Assembly: GCF_013416775.1 (NCBI RefSeq)
Contig: NZ_SZVI01000012.1
Coordinates: 434,001-498,000, forward strand
Direction of reading: 5' to 3'
From: Rhodoferax sp. BLA1
Lineage (GTDB): Bacteria > Pseudomonadota > Gammaproteobacteria > Burkholderiales > Burkholderiaceae_C
DNA length: 64,000 nucleotides
The position numbers and the translations under genes were made by a program. The notes under the pieces are model-generated. The model worked only from the letters and a program-made list of their open reading frames with translations. It ran no database searches and was not told where the DNA came from. Every line of letters begins with the position of its first letter. Position 1 is the first letter of the stretch. Shown piece after piece: positions 44,748-52,049 of this stretch.

Positions 44748-44808
44748 CCGCTGTGTTTGATTGACACGGGTCGCTGGCTTGTTTGCCGCAGGCCAGTTTG
44801 ACAAAGCA

Positions 44809-44841
44809 AGCCCTGTCAGCCATGCTGGCGGGGCTTTTTTT
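44809..44841 (+). terminator. Rho-independent terminator after the VC_2705-type symporter
   Basis: A 12-bp stem with three G-U pairs (44809-44820 with 44824-44835) has a 3-base loop and is followed by a run of seven T. It ends the DUF4212-symporter operon. Confidence 0.88.
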
Positions 44842-44928
44842 CAGAACTGGCACAAGCCAGCCCAGCGTTTCAGTGACGCACATGACGTGCAGGTTTTTCA
44901 GATTCTTGACTGGTATTGGAGGGTGTGA

Positions 44929-45282
44929 ATGGTTTTCGACATCAGCGTCGCCATGACGTGGATTTTGTTTTTGGCACTGTTTCCGATCGGGTTTTTCTGG
45001 TTGCGTCGGGCTTGGCGCATCACCGTGCGGCGAGATTTCTCCGAAGTGGCCACCAAGCGCGGCGAGGCACCACCCGATGCCCCCAAATGGGCACCTTATG
45101 AGATGGCCATCAATTTGGTGGCAGGTGGCGTGATCGCCTGCGTGGTGGTGGCGGTGATTCTGGGCGAATGGGACTACAGCACCTGGAGTGCGGTGGCTGG
45201 TAGCACCATCTGGTGCAAGTTTTTTGCCAGCTTTGCCCTGAGCCGCCATGCACACGCCAAGTGGGGTAAGGCCAAGGTCTGA
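44929..45282 (+). CDS. Small membrane protein of the symporter/exonuclease block
   Basis: A 117-residue protein with two hydrophobic helices (about 5-24 and 62-82) joined by a basic cytoplasmic loop ('RRAWRITVRRDFSEVATKRGEAPPDAPKW'). GGAGG lies seven bases before the ATG. I do not recognise a characterised family; small proteins of this kind recur next to VC_2705-type symporters. It ends 13 bp before the pseudokinase-exonuclease gene and is probably co-transcribed with it. Confidence 0.75.
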   Translation: MVFDISVAMTWILFLALFPIGFFWLRRAWRITVRRDFSEVATKRGEAPPDAPKWAPYEMAINLVAGGVIACVVVAVILGEWDYSTWSAVAGSTIWCKFFASFALSRHAHAKWGKAKV

Positions 45283-45295
45283 GCCCGGGAGTTCC

Positions 45296-47464
45296 ATGAA
45301 GCCCATCGACCGCCGCCTGTTGCTGGCCATTGTGGTCATTGGCCTGGCCACCATCGTCTGGCTGGCGCTGACCATGGGCCTGATCACCTCGACCCTGGCG
45401 CCAGAACAGCGGGCGCTGATCACCGAGCAACTGGCGCCACGTCTGGCGCTGATTGGGTTGACCTGGGGGATGGGGTTGGTGTTGATTGCCGCCACTTTGC
45501 GTTGGTTGTTCCGGCGTTACGCCAGCGCCCCGGCACGTTTGCTGGAGCAAACCCGGGTGTTGTTGGCCGCAGACCAGGCCGCACCGATGCAGCACCAGGG
45601 CACCCAGGAAACGCAGGAACTGGCGCAGGTGGTGTTCCAACTGGCCAGCCAGCGTGACCAGTTACGCCACGAGATGGCCAGCCAGGTGGCCCAAGCCAGC
45701 CTGGGCATCCAGCAGGAAAAAGACCGCCTGGCGGCCCTGATGGCCGAGCTGACCCAAAGTGTGGTGGTGTGTAACCTGGACGGCCGTATCCTGCTCTACA
45801 ACAACCGGGCGCGGCTGCAGTTTCGCACTTTGTCCAATGTGCCCGCGCTGGCCGGTGGTGCTGAACTGGTGGGTATTGGCCGCTCGATCTACGCGGTGTT
45901 TGACCGTGCCCTGGTGGCGCACGCCATCGACAGTATCCAGCAGCGCCTGCTGCGTGGTGCCGCCAACCCGTCGGCCCAGTTTGTCACGAGCACGACCGCC
46001 GGCCAGCTGCTCAAGGTGCAGATGGCGCCGGTGCGCACCAGCAATACCGACGACGCCAACAACGCGCTGAGCGGATTTGTGCTGATGCTGGACAACGTGA
46101 CCCGGGCCTTTGAGGAAGAAAAGCGGCGCGATCAGATGCTGCATACGCTCACCCAGGGCTGCCGCGCCTCACTGGCGGGCATGAAAACCGCATTGGCCAC
46201 GCTGGAGGCCTCGGAGCTCACAGGTGAGCCCCGCTCGCGTCAGCGCCAGATCCTGCACGACGAGATGAACAGCATGGCCCAGCGCATCACCGACCTGGAC
46301 AAGCAGGCCAGCCATAGCCAGAGCACCCGCTGGCCATTGGAGGAGATGCTGGGTGCCGACATGTTGCTGGTGGCGCAACAACGCATTCAGAAACACTGCC
46401 AGCGCACGGTGTCACTGGAGCAGCTCGACGACAGCCTGTGGCTGCGGGTGGACAGCTATAGCCTGATCCAGGCGCTGGTGTATCTGTCGGCACGGCTGGT
46501 GGATGAGTTCGATGTCAGGTTCCTGCGTCTGCGCTTGTTCTCAGAGAACGGCGTGGCCAAGCTCGACCTGATCTGGACCGACCAGGTGATGAGCACCGAA
46601 ACCGTGATGATCTGGCAGATGGACAGCATGCAGATGGGCGCCGAGAGCACCCGTTTGAGTGTGCGCGATGTGGTCGAGCGCCATGGGGGTGAGCTGATCT
46701 TTGCGCGCGAACGGGTGCGCCACGAGGCCTTCTTCCGTTTTGCCCTACCCCAGGTGAATGTGCAGGACCTGCCCGAGACCGCCACCCTGGGGCACAGCAA
46801 CAGCCGCCCTGAGTATTACGACTTCGATCTGTTCCAGAGCACCGACCAGACCAGCGCATTGGATGACCGCCGTCTGAGTGAGCTGGCCTACACCGTGTTT
46901 GACACCGAGACCACCGGCCTGAACCCGTCCGAGGGCGATGAGATCATCCAGATCGGCGCCACCCGTTGTGTCAACGGCAAACTGCTGCGCCAGGAGAGTT
47001 TTGAGCAACTGGTCAACCCCGGGCGACTGATCCCGGCAGCCACCATCCCGATCCACGGCATCACCCAGGAGATGGTCCGTGGTCAGCCCCGCATCACCGA
47101 GGTGTTGCCCGCGTTTCACCGCTTTGCCAGCGACACCGTGCTGGTGGCACACAACGCGGCGTTTGACATGAAGTTCCTGCAGCTCCAGGAAGCCGCCACC
47201 GACCTGAAGTTTGACCAGCCGGTGCTCGACACCTTGTTACTCTCAGCCGTGGTGCACCCGGCCCAGGAGTCTCACCGGCTCGAGGCGATTGCCGAGCGCT
47301 TCAACATCACCGTGCTGGGCCGCCACACCGCGCTGGGCGATGCCTTGGTGACCGCCGAGGTCTGGCTCAGGTTGATCCCGCTGCTGCAGGCCATGGGCAT
47401 CCACACCCTGCGCCAGGCGCGTGAGGCGGCACAAAGCACCTATTACGCGCGGCTTAAGTACTGA
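45296..47464 (+). CDS. Membrane PAS/degenerate histidine-kinase protein fused to a DnaQ-type 3'-5' exonuclease
   Basis: A 722-residue fusion. Two membrane helices (about 9-32 and 50-71); a linker helix; a PAS-like domain (about 145-270, 'VVVCNLDGRILLYNNRARLQF'); a kinase-like region (about 275-490) in which the phosphoacceptor His is absent ('MLHTLTQGCRASLAGMKTAL' in place of an SHELRTPL-type box), the N-box Asn is absent ('LIQALVYLSARL') and no G-box is evident; then a DEDDh exonuclease (530-722). Exonuclease residues are intact: Asp536 and Glu538 in 'FDTETTG', Asp624 in 'HNAAFDMKFL', His677 and Asp682 in 'GRHTALGDA'. It is often called DNA polymerase III epsilon subunit, but it is a different, membrane-anchored protein. 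The start at 45296 has GGGAG upstream. Confidence 0.88.
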   Translation: MKPIDRRLLLAIVVIGLATIVWLALTMGLITSTLAPEQRALITEQLAPRLALIGLTWGMGLVLIAATLRWLFRRYASAPARLLEQTRVLLAADQAAPMQHQGTQETQELAQVVFQLASQRDQLRHEMASQVAQASLGIQQEKDRLAALMAELTQSVVVCNLDGRILLYNNRARLQFRTLSNVPALAGGAELVGIGRSIYAVFDRALVAHAIDSIQQRLLRGAANPSAQFVTSTTAGQLLKVQMAPVRTSNTDDANNALSGFVLMLDNVTRAFEEEKRRDQMLHTLTQGCRASLAGMKTALATLEASELTGEPRSRQRQILHDEMNSMAQRITDLDKQASHSQSTRWPLEEMLGADMLLVAQQRIQKHCQRTVSLEQLDDSLWLRVDSYSLIQALVYLSARLVDEFDVRFLRLRLFSENGVAKLDLIWTDQVMSTETVMIWQMDSMQMGAESTRLSVRDVVERHGGELIFARERVRHEAFFRFALPQVNVQDLPETATLGHSNSRPEYYDFDLFQSTDQTSALDDRRLSELAYTVFDTETTGLNPSEGDEIIQIGATRCVNGKLLRQESFEQLVNPGRLIPAATIPIHGITQEMVRGQPRITEVLPAFHRFASDTVLVAHNAAFDMKFLQLQEAATDLKFDQPVLDTLLLSAVVHPAQESHRLEAIAERFNITVLGRHTALGDALVTAEVWLRLIPLLQAMGIHTLRQAREAAQSTYYARLKY

Positions 47465-47532
47465 AAACTTGTGCCCGTTCAATCGGATTGAGCAAGAGGT
47501 TGCATGTTGGCTTGAGGTGCTATTGTTAGTGG

Positions 47533-47574
47533 AGCTATCAGCCCTTTTGAAATAAGGGCTAGAGGCTAAAAACG
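47533..47574 (+). repeat. Short interspersed hairpin repeat between convergent genes, supplying a stop codon
   Basis: GAGCTATCAGCCCTTTTGAAATAAGGGCTAGAGGCTAAAAAC in two parts shows the AGCCCTT/AAGGGCT stem and the GAGGCTA tail. The tail's CTA (47566-47568) is, on the minus strand, the TAG stop of the DUF294 gene, so the repeat trims or ends that reading frame. Confidence 0.75.
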
Positions 47575-49437
47575 TCCGCCGGCGTAACGTTTGCTCAGCA
47601 CCTCTTGCAGGGTCTGCACCACCCCAAACGCCTCTTTGAGCTGGCTACGTTCAAAGTTGGACAGCTCTTCTAGGGCCAGGAAGTTGTCGGGTGCCTGGCC
47701 CTGGGCCGTTTGGCGTGCCTGGTGGGCCAGGCGCAGCTTGCCCAGAAACTCCAGCGCGTCGCGCAGGTCACGCGCACTTTGTTCGCTGACCTGCCCGGCA
47801 TTGGCTGAGAGCGCCAGTCGGTCATGTGTGTTGGCCGCAGACACCCCGGCCGCCAGCGCGTAGATGCGCGCCAGATCCACGATCGGCACGATGCCACTGT
47901 GTTTGAGGTCGATGGTGTGGGGATGGTCGCCACCTTTGCTCAGGGTGATGTTGCCAAACAAGCCCAGCGGCGGGCGGTGTTTGAGTGCGTTGCTGACCAT
48001 GTGTGCCAGAAACAGGCTGTTGCCCCGGGTCAGTGTCAGCACGTCCTGCCGCAATGTCTCCAGCAGCTCGGTTTGGCCGTGGATGCCGCGCAAATCAAAA
48101 AACACACAGGTCAGCATCAGCGCCCTGGGCTTGGGCTGGTTGACCCATTTGTGAAAGTACTCGGCCCAGACCCGGCGTGGTTGGCGCCAGGTGTCCGTCA
48201 TAGCCATCATCTCACCGGGGCAATGGATGTAGCCGCAGGCCGCCAGGCCGTCACACACTTTTTGGGAGAACTGCTTGAAATAGTCGCCATGGCTGGCCTC
48301 GTCAAAACCGTCGTCCAGGATCAGGCAGTTGTCCTGGTCGGACTTGGCGGTCTGCTCGTTGCGGGCCTGGCTGCCCGCCGCAACCCAAAGGTAGGGCAGG
48401 GGTGGCGGGCCAAGTGCCTGCTCCGCCAGCTGGATCAGCCGCACGGTCAAAGCGTCGGTGATGGCGGTGATGATGTGGCCGGTGCTGTAGGCGTTGGCGT
48501 CGGCGTCCACCAACTGCTGCTGCAGCTGTTTGACACGGGCCGTGAGTGTTTGCAGGCCCTCCAGCGTGGTCTGTTGGTAAATGTCGGAGGCCAGGTGCAC
48601 CGGAGAGGCGCGGTGTTGTTCGGTCAGGTTGGTGGTGGTGACCATGCCGATCAGTTCACTGCCATCCAGCACCGGCAGATGGTGGATGTGGTGGCGCGCC
48701 ATCAGCAGCAGGGCTTCGAACGTGGGGCTGTTGGCCTGCACCGTTTGCAGGCTGCGGCTGGCGATGTTGACCACCGGCTGGTTCACATCCAGGGCGTTCG
48801 CCACCACTTTGTTGCGCAGGTCGCGGTCGGTCACCAGGCCCAACAGCTGGCCGTGCTCTACCAGCAGTACGGAGGACACACCGTGTTCGCGCATCAGCTG
48901 GGCGGTGGCCTGGATGCTGGTGTCGGGCGTCAGGCTGATGGGCCTGCGCTGCACCAGCGTCCGGACCGGGGCGCTGATCTGGTTCAAGGCTTTGGCCGCC
49001 GTTTGCCGGGTGTCGGGCTGGGCACTCTGCTGCATCACCGATGGGAAGAAGTACAACAGCGCCGGGTGTTTGGTGCACAGGCTTTGCAGCAACTCCGGCG
49101 CCAGCCAGGCCAGCTCGCAGTCGGTCAGCGCGGTGGCTTGCCAGGCCCGCAACTGTTGTTGAGGTGTGGCCCCATAACCCAGCATCTGCCCGCGCCCCAG
49201 GCGCACGGACAGGCCCAGGTCCGGGTCCTGCAACTGCACCTCGCCGTGCAACACCAGTCCCAGGCGGCTGCCCAGTTGGCCCTGGGCCAGCAGCACCGTG
49301 TCAGCTGAAACACTTTGCAGCTGGGCCTGGGCTTCCAGACTTTTGAGCGTTTTGACCGGCAAGTTTTGCCAGGCGGGGTGCTGTGCCCACAGGGCGGTCA
49401 GCGGGTGGGTCTGGGCGCTGGTGGAGGTGCTGGGCAT
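47566..49437 (-). CDS. Second DUF294-type nucleotidyltransferase-like protein with cNMP-binding and CBS domains
   Basis: A 623-residue paralogue of the protein at 38461-40281 with the same domain order: N-terminal cyclic-nucleotide-binding-like domain (about 15-130), two CBS domains (about 160-280), nucleotidyltransferase core 'VAAGSQARNEQTAKSDQDNCLIL' (GS..R and DxD present, about 355-378), and the DUF294 C-terminal helical domain ('FDLRGIHGQTELLETLRQDV'). It differs enough to be an old duplication. It probably regulates or modifies a partner of the symporters in response to nucleotides. It converges on the exonuclease gene and follows DUF2721 by 39 bp. Confidence 0.88.
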   Translation of the reverse strand: MPSTSTSAQTHPLTALWAQHPAWQNLPVKTLKSLEAQAQLQSVSADTVLLAQGQLGSRLGLVLHGEVQLQDPDLGLSVRLGRGQMLGYGATPQQQLRAWQATALTDCELAWLAPELLQSLCTKHPALLYFFPSVMQQSAQPDTRQTAAKALNQISAPVRTLVQRRPISLTPDTSIQATAQLMREHGVSSVLLVEHGQLLGLVTDRDLRNKVVANALDVNQPVVNIASRSLQTVQANSPTFEALLLMARHHIHHLPVLDGSELIGMVTTTNLTEQHRASPVHLASDIYQQTTLEGLQTLTARVKQLQQQLVDADANAYSTGHIITAITDALTVRLIQLAEQALGPPPLPYLWVAAGSQARNEQTAKSDQDNCLILDDGFDEASHGDYFKQFSQKVCDGLAACGYIHCPGEMMAMTDTWRQPRRVWAEYFHKWVNQPKPRALMLTCVFFDLRGIHGQTELLETLRQDVLTLTRGNSLFLAHMVSNALKHRPPLGLFGNITLSKGGDHPHTIDLKHSGIVPIVDLARIYALAAGVSAANTHDRLALSANAGQVSEQSARDLRDALEFLGKLRLAHQARQTAQGQAPDNFLALEELSNFERSQLKEAFGVVQTLQEVLSKRYAGGRF

Positions 49438-49476
49438 GGTGTGGCGCAGGACGCTGTGGGGTGGATCAAACGGCGG

Positions 49477-49938
49477 TCAGTGTCTGGCCTGGCGCCCGCC
49501 GTGGCCAAATTTGAGGATACGTGTGGCAATCACCGTCTCCGTCAGGAAACACAACAACGCCAGCAAAAAGCTGCCCACCCCCGACAGGAACAGCACGGTG
49601 GCCACCTTGAAACTCTCGATTTCGGTGGTTTCACCGAGAAACAGCGCCATGATGGTCAGTCCGATCTGGATCGCACACAAGGTCAGCAGGCCAATACAGA
49701 CGTTCACCAGGTTGCCGCGTTTGCGCAGCTGTTTGAGCTCGGCGATGATGGTTGGCATCGGGCAGTCGTGAGGAGCGGCTTCGATACGGCCCTCCAGCAG
49801 GCGGGCGCGGTCGATGATGCGTGCCAGCCGCCCGGCCACGGTGCCAATCATGCCAGCCACCGCGGTGAGTAAAAACACCGGCGCCACCGCCAGCTGGATA
49901 CCGTGCGAGACGGCGCTGACATCTGTTGCAAAAAACAT
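49477..49938 (-). CDS. DUF2721 membrane protein
   Basis: A 153-residue inner-membrane protein with three hydrophobic helices ('GIQLAVAPVFLLTAVAGMIGTVAGRLA', 'LVNVCIGLLTLCAIQIGLTIMALFLG' and 'VATVLFLSGVGSFLLALLCFLTETVIAT' regions). 'GTVAGRLARIIDRARLLEG' is the DUF2721 mark. Function is unknown. It lies between the MFS gene (42 bp upstream) and the DUF294 gene on the same strand, so a shared transcript is likely. Confidence 0.85.
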   Translation of the reverse strand: MFFATDVSAVSHGIQLAVAPVFLLTAVAGMIGTVAGRLARIIDRARLLEGRIEAAPHDCPMPTIIAELKQLRKRGNLVNVCIGLLTLCAIQIGLTIMALFLGETTEIESFKVATVLFLSGVGSFLLALLCFLTETVIATRILKFGHGGRQARH

Positions 49939-49980
49939 CTTGCCTCCCGAGGAGTCAGGTCAAACCACGTGGTGAAACTG

Positions 49981-51174
49981 TCAAAAACGCCGGGCATGGC
50001 GCACCAGTGCCCAGCAGGCGGCCAGTGCCAGCAGACTCAGCAGCAGCGGGAAACCCAGCGCGGGTGACCACTCGATCAACGCGCCAGACAGTGCCGACGC
50101 CATCAGCCCGCCCAAAGTGTAGGTCAGCACCAGCACTGCGGTGCTGTTGACCAGGGTCAGCCCTTTTTCGCGGGCACCGATGTCGACCATGGCCAGGGTG
50201 TAGAGCGCACCACCCGCCGCACCCCAGACCGCCACCATGGGCCAGACCAGAACCTTGGCGCCGCTGACCCAGGGCAGCAGCAGGGTCGACAGCAGGATCA
50301 TTGCGGCACACACCGCCATCAGCGTGCGTCTGCCTTGTGCCGGGTTGGCAAAACGGTCGGCCAGCATGCCCGAGGGCAGGGCGATCAGGGTGCCACCGGC
50401 CCCACTGACGGCCACCAGCAGGGTCGCGGCGCTGGCGCCCAGGCCCAGTGACAGCCCGTACAGCGGCAGGATTGAGGCCAGGCCCAGCTCAAAAAAGCCA
50501 CCCAGAAAACCGGCCAGCATGATCACCGGGTGGGCCAGCACTGCCTGCCACAGCCCGCGCAGGCCCACGCTGGCGCTGTGGCTGTCGTGGTCGGGCGGCA
50601 GGCGCGGGATCAACGCCGTCCAGGCCAGGCCGATGACCAGCAGCGCCACCACCAGCCACAAGGCCACGTTGTTGTCGGGCCCAACCCAGGCCAGCAAGGT
50701 GGGGCCAATCACAAAGGTCAGCCCAACCAACGTGGCATAAGTGCCTATGTAGCGCCCGATGTTGCGCGGCGGTGCAAATTCGGCAATGAAGGCCTCGGCC
50801 AGCACCCAGCGCAGGCCACCGGTGATGCCCGCAGCCAGTTCCAGCACAAACCAGACCCACACCACATCGGTCAGCATAAAACCCAGCGCCGCGATGATCG
50901 GCACGGTCGATGCCACCCACATGGTTTGGCGCCGCCCCACACGCCGGATCAGCTGCGAGGCAAACGGCGTCATGACAAAAATGCCGAGCCAGGTGGTGGC
51001 GGCAAACAGGCCCGCCAGGGTGGTCGAGACCTGCACGTTTTTCAGCATTAGCAGCATCAGCGGGCTGAGCATGAAGATGCCCGATAGCTGGAACAGGGTC
51101 GAGCCAAACACCGCCAGCAGGCCGACCGGTGAGCCCTGGTTGGGTGCAGAAAGAGCTGGGTGATTTGCGCTCAT
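49981..51174 (-). CDS. Major facilitator superfamily transporter
   Basis: A 397-residue protein with 12 expected helices. The loop between helices 2 and 3 has 'ASQLIRRVGRRQTM', a variant of the MFS G-x-x-x-D-R-x-G-R-R motif, and the second half has 'SGMLADRFANPAQGRRTLM', a full motif. 'GLRWVLAEAFIAEFAPPRNIGRYIGTYATLVGL' suggests the sugar/drug efflux type (YcaD-like). The ATG at 51174 begins seven bases after the HAD phosphatase stop. The open frame continues 5' into that gene but is not protein-like there. Substrate is unknown; coupling to a sugar-phosphatase-like gene hints at a sugar or polyol. Confidence 0.88.
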   Translation of the reverse strand: MSANHPALSAPNQGSPVGLLAVFGSTLFQLSGIFMLSPLMLLMLKNVQVSTTLAGLFAATTWLGIFVMTPFASQLIRRVGRRQTMWVASTVPIIAALGFMLTDVVWVWFVLELAAGITGGLRWVLAEAFIAEFAPPRNIGRYIGTYATLVGLTFVIGPTLLAWVGPDNNVALWLVVALLVIGLAWTALIPRLPPDHDSHSASVGLRGLWQAVLAHPVIMLAGFLGGFFELGLASILPLYGLSLGLGASAATLLVAVSGAGGTLIALPSGMLADRFANPAQGRRTLMAVCAAMILLSTLLLPWVSGAKVLVWPMVAVWGAAGGALYTLAMVDIGAREKGLTLVNSTAVLVLTYTLGGLMASALSGALIEWSPALGFPLLLSLLALAACWALVRHARRF

Positions 51175-51181
51175 ACCTGCC

Positions 51182-52048
51182 TCAGGCCAGGCGTGCCTGC
51201 AGGATCGCCTGGGCCATCTCGGCAAAACCGGCGCCGCGTTCACCCACAGTCTCATAACGCGGCCAGTGTTGCAACTGGCCATCAAAGTTGTGGATGTTGG
51301 CCACACCCACGCTGTGCGGGAAATGTTGAAACATCAGCTGGTCGTTGGTCGAGTCACCCACATAGACCCAGCGATCCAGCTCATCGTCAAGGTTGCGATG
51401 AAACAGGGTGGCCACCATCCAGCGTGCAGCTGCAAGCTTGTTGTGCGAGCCGTACCAGCCGTTGATGTGGATGCTGCTGACGGTGGCCTGCATGCCCTCT
51501 GACTGCATCAGCGCCACCACCTGCGCCACCTTGTCCGGCGCCAGCGTTGTGTGTTCTGCGTGGTCGATGGCGATGTCGGTCTCGCGCCCGGCGCTGTCTT
51601 GTGAGAGCGTCGTGCCGAGGATCTCAGACAGGATGCGCTGGGCCACTTGCTGTAGCTTCTGCGTGTTGATGACCCGCTCGGCGGCTTCGATGTAATATAT
51701 TTTTGATAGCTGTTGACCCTGATCTAATAAGTGCTGGTGGCCATTTTGGCTTAGAAGTGTTGGCGCAAAGGCGACACCGCCGTTTTCCGCCACCATCGCG
51801 TCCACCGCCCAGGCCGGCAAGCCGCGGGCGACATCGCCGTACGCATGGGGTTCACACCAGCCAATCGGCCGCCCGGTGATCGGAATCACAACCAGCCCGG
51901 CGGCTTTGAGGTCTGCCAGCGCCTGCAAGGCATCTGGCGTGATGGCCTGATGGGTGGTCAGGGTGTCGTCGATGTCGGTGAACACACCGATGATGCCCCG
52001 GCGCTGCGCCAGCGGCCAACTGGACAGCGGCAGCATCGGGTCGGGCAT
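51182..52048 (-). CDS. HAD-IIB family hydrolase (sugar-phosphatase-like) with in-frame repeat insert
   Basis: A 288-residue HAD phosphatase with a C2-type cap. Motif I 'GVFTDIDDTLTTHQAI' (DxDxT), motif II in 'VVIPITGRP', motif III Lys in 'GSHNKLAAARWM' and motif IV 'VYVGDSTNDQLMF' are all present. It resembles sucrose-phosphate or mannosyl-phosphoglycerate phosphatases; the real substrate is unknown. Its ATG at 52048 is one base from the prfC stop. A stretch of about 17 residues ('LSQNGHQHLLDQGQQLSKI') comes from a degenerate copy of the hairpin repeat. It is co-directional with prfC and the MFS gene and probably part of their operon. Confidence 0.85.
   Translation of the reverse strand: MPDPMLPLSSWPLAQRRGIIGVFTDIDDTLTTHQAITPDALQALADLKAAGLVVIPITGRPIGWCEPHAYGDVARGLPAWAVDAMVAENGGVAFAPTLLSQNGHQHLLDQGQQLSKIYYIEAAERVINTQKLQQVAQRILSEILGTTLSQDSAGRETDIAIDHAEHTTLAPDKVAQVVALMQSEGMQATVSSIHINGWYGSHNKLAAARWMVATLFHRNLDDELDRWVYVGDSTNDQLMFQHFPHSVGVANIHNFDGQLQHWPRYETVGERGAGFAEMAQAILQARLA
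51700..51750 (+). repeat. Degenerate hairpin repeat inside the HAD hydrolase gene
   Basis: TTTTGATAGCTGTTGACCC...AATAAGTGCTGGTGGCCATTTTGGC keeps the family's GATAGCT start, AATAAG and GGCC..TTTTGGC tail. It lies in frame within the cap region of the hydrolase. Confidence 0.55.
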
Positions 52049-52049
52049 G

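Noticed and set aside
43056-44804. 582-codon minus-strand frame opposite the VC_2705-type symporter
   Set aside because: The translation is His/Gln/Arg-rich, with no membrane or enzyme motifs; the plus strand carries an unmistakable symporter.
12111-47574. Repeated 17-mer units considered as a CRISPR array
   Set aside because: The copies are many kilobases apart with no spacer periodicity and no cas genes.
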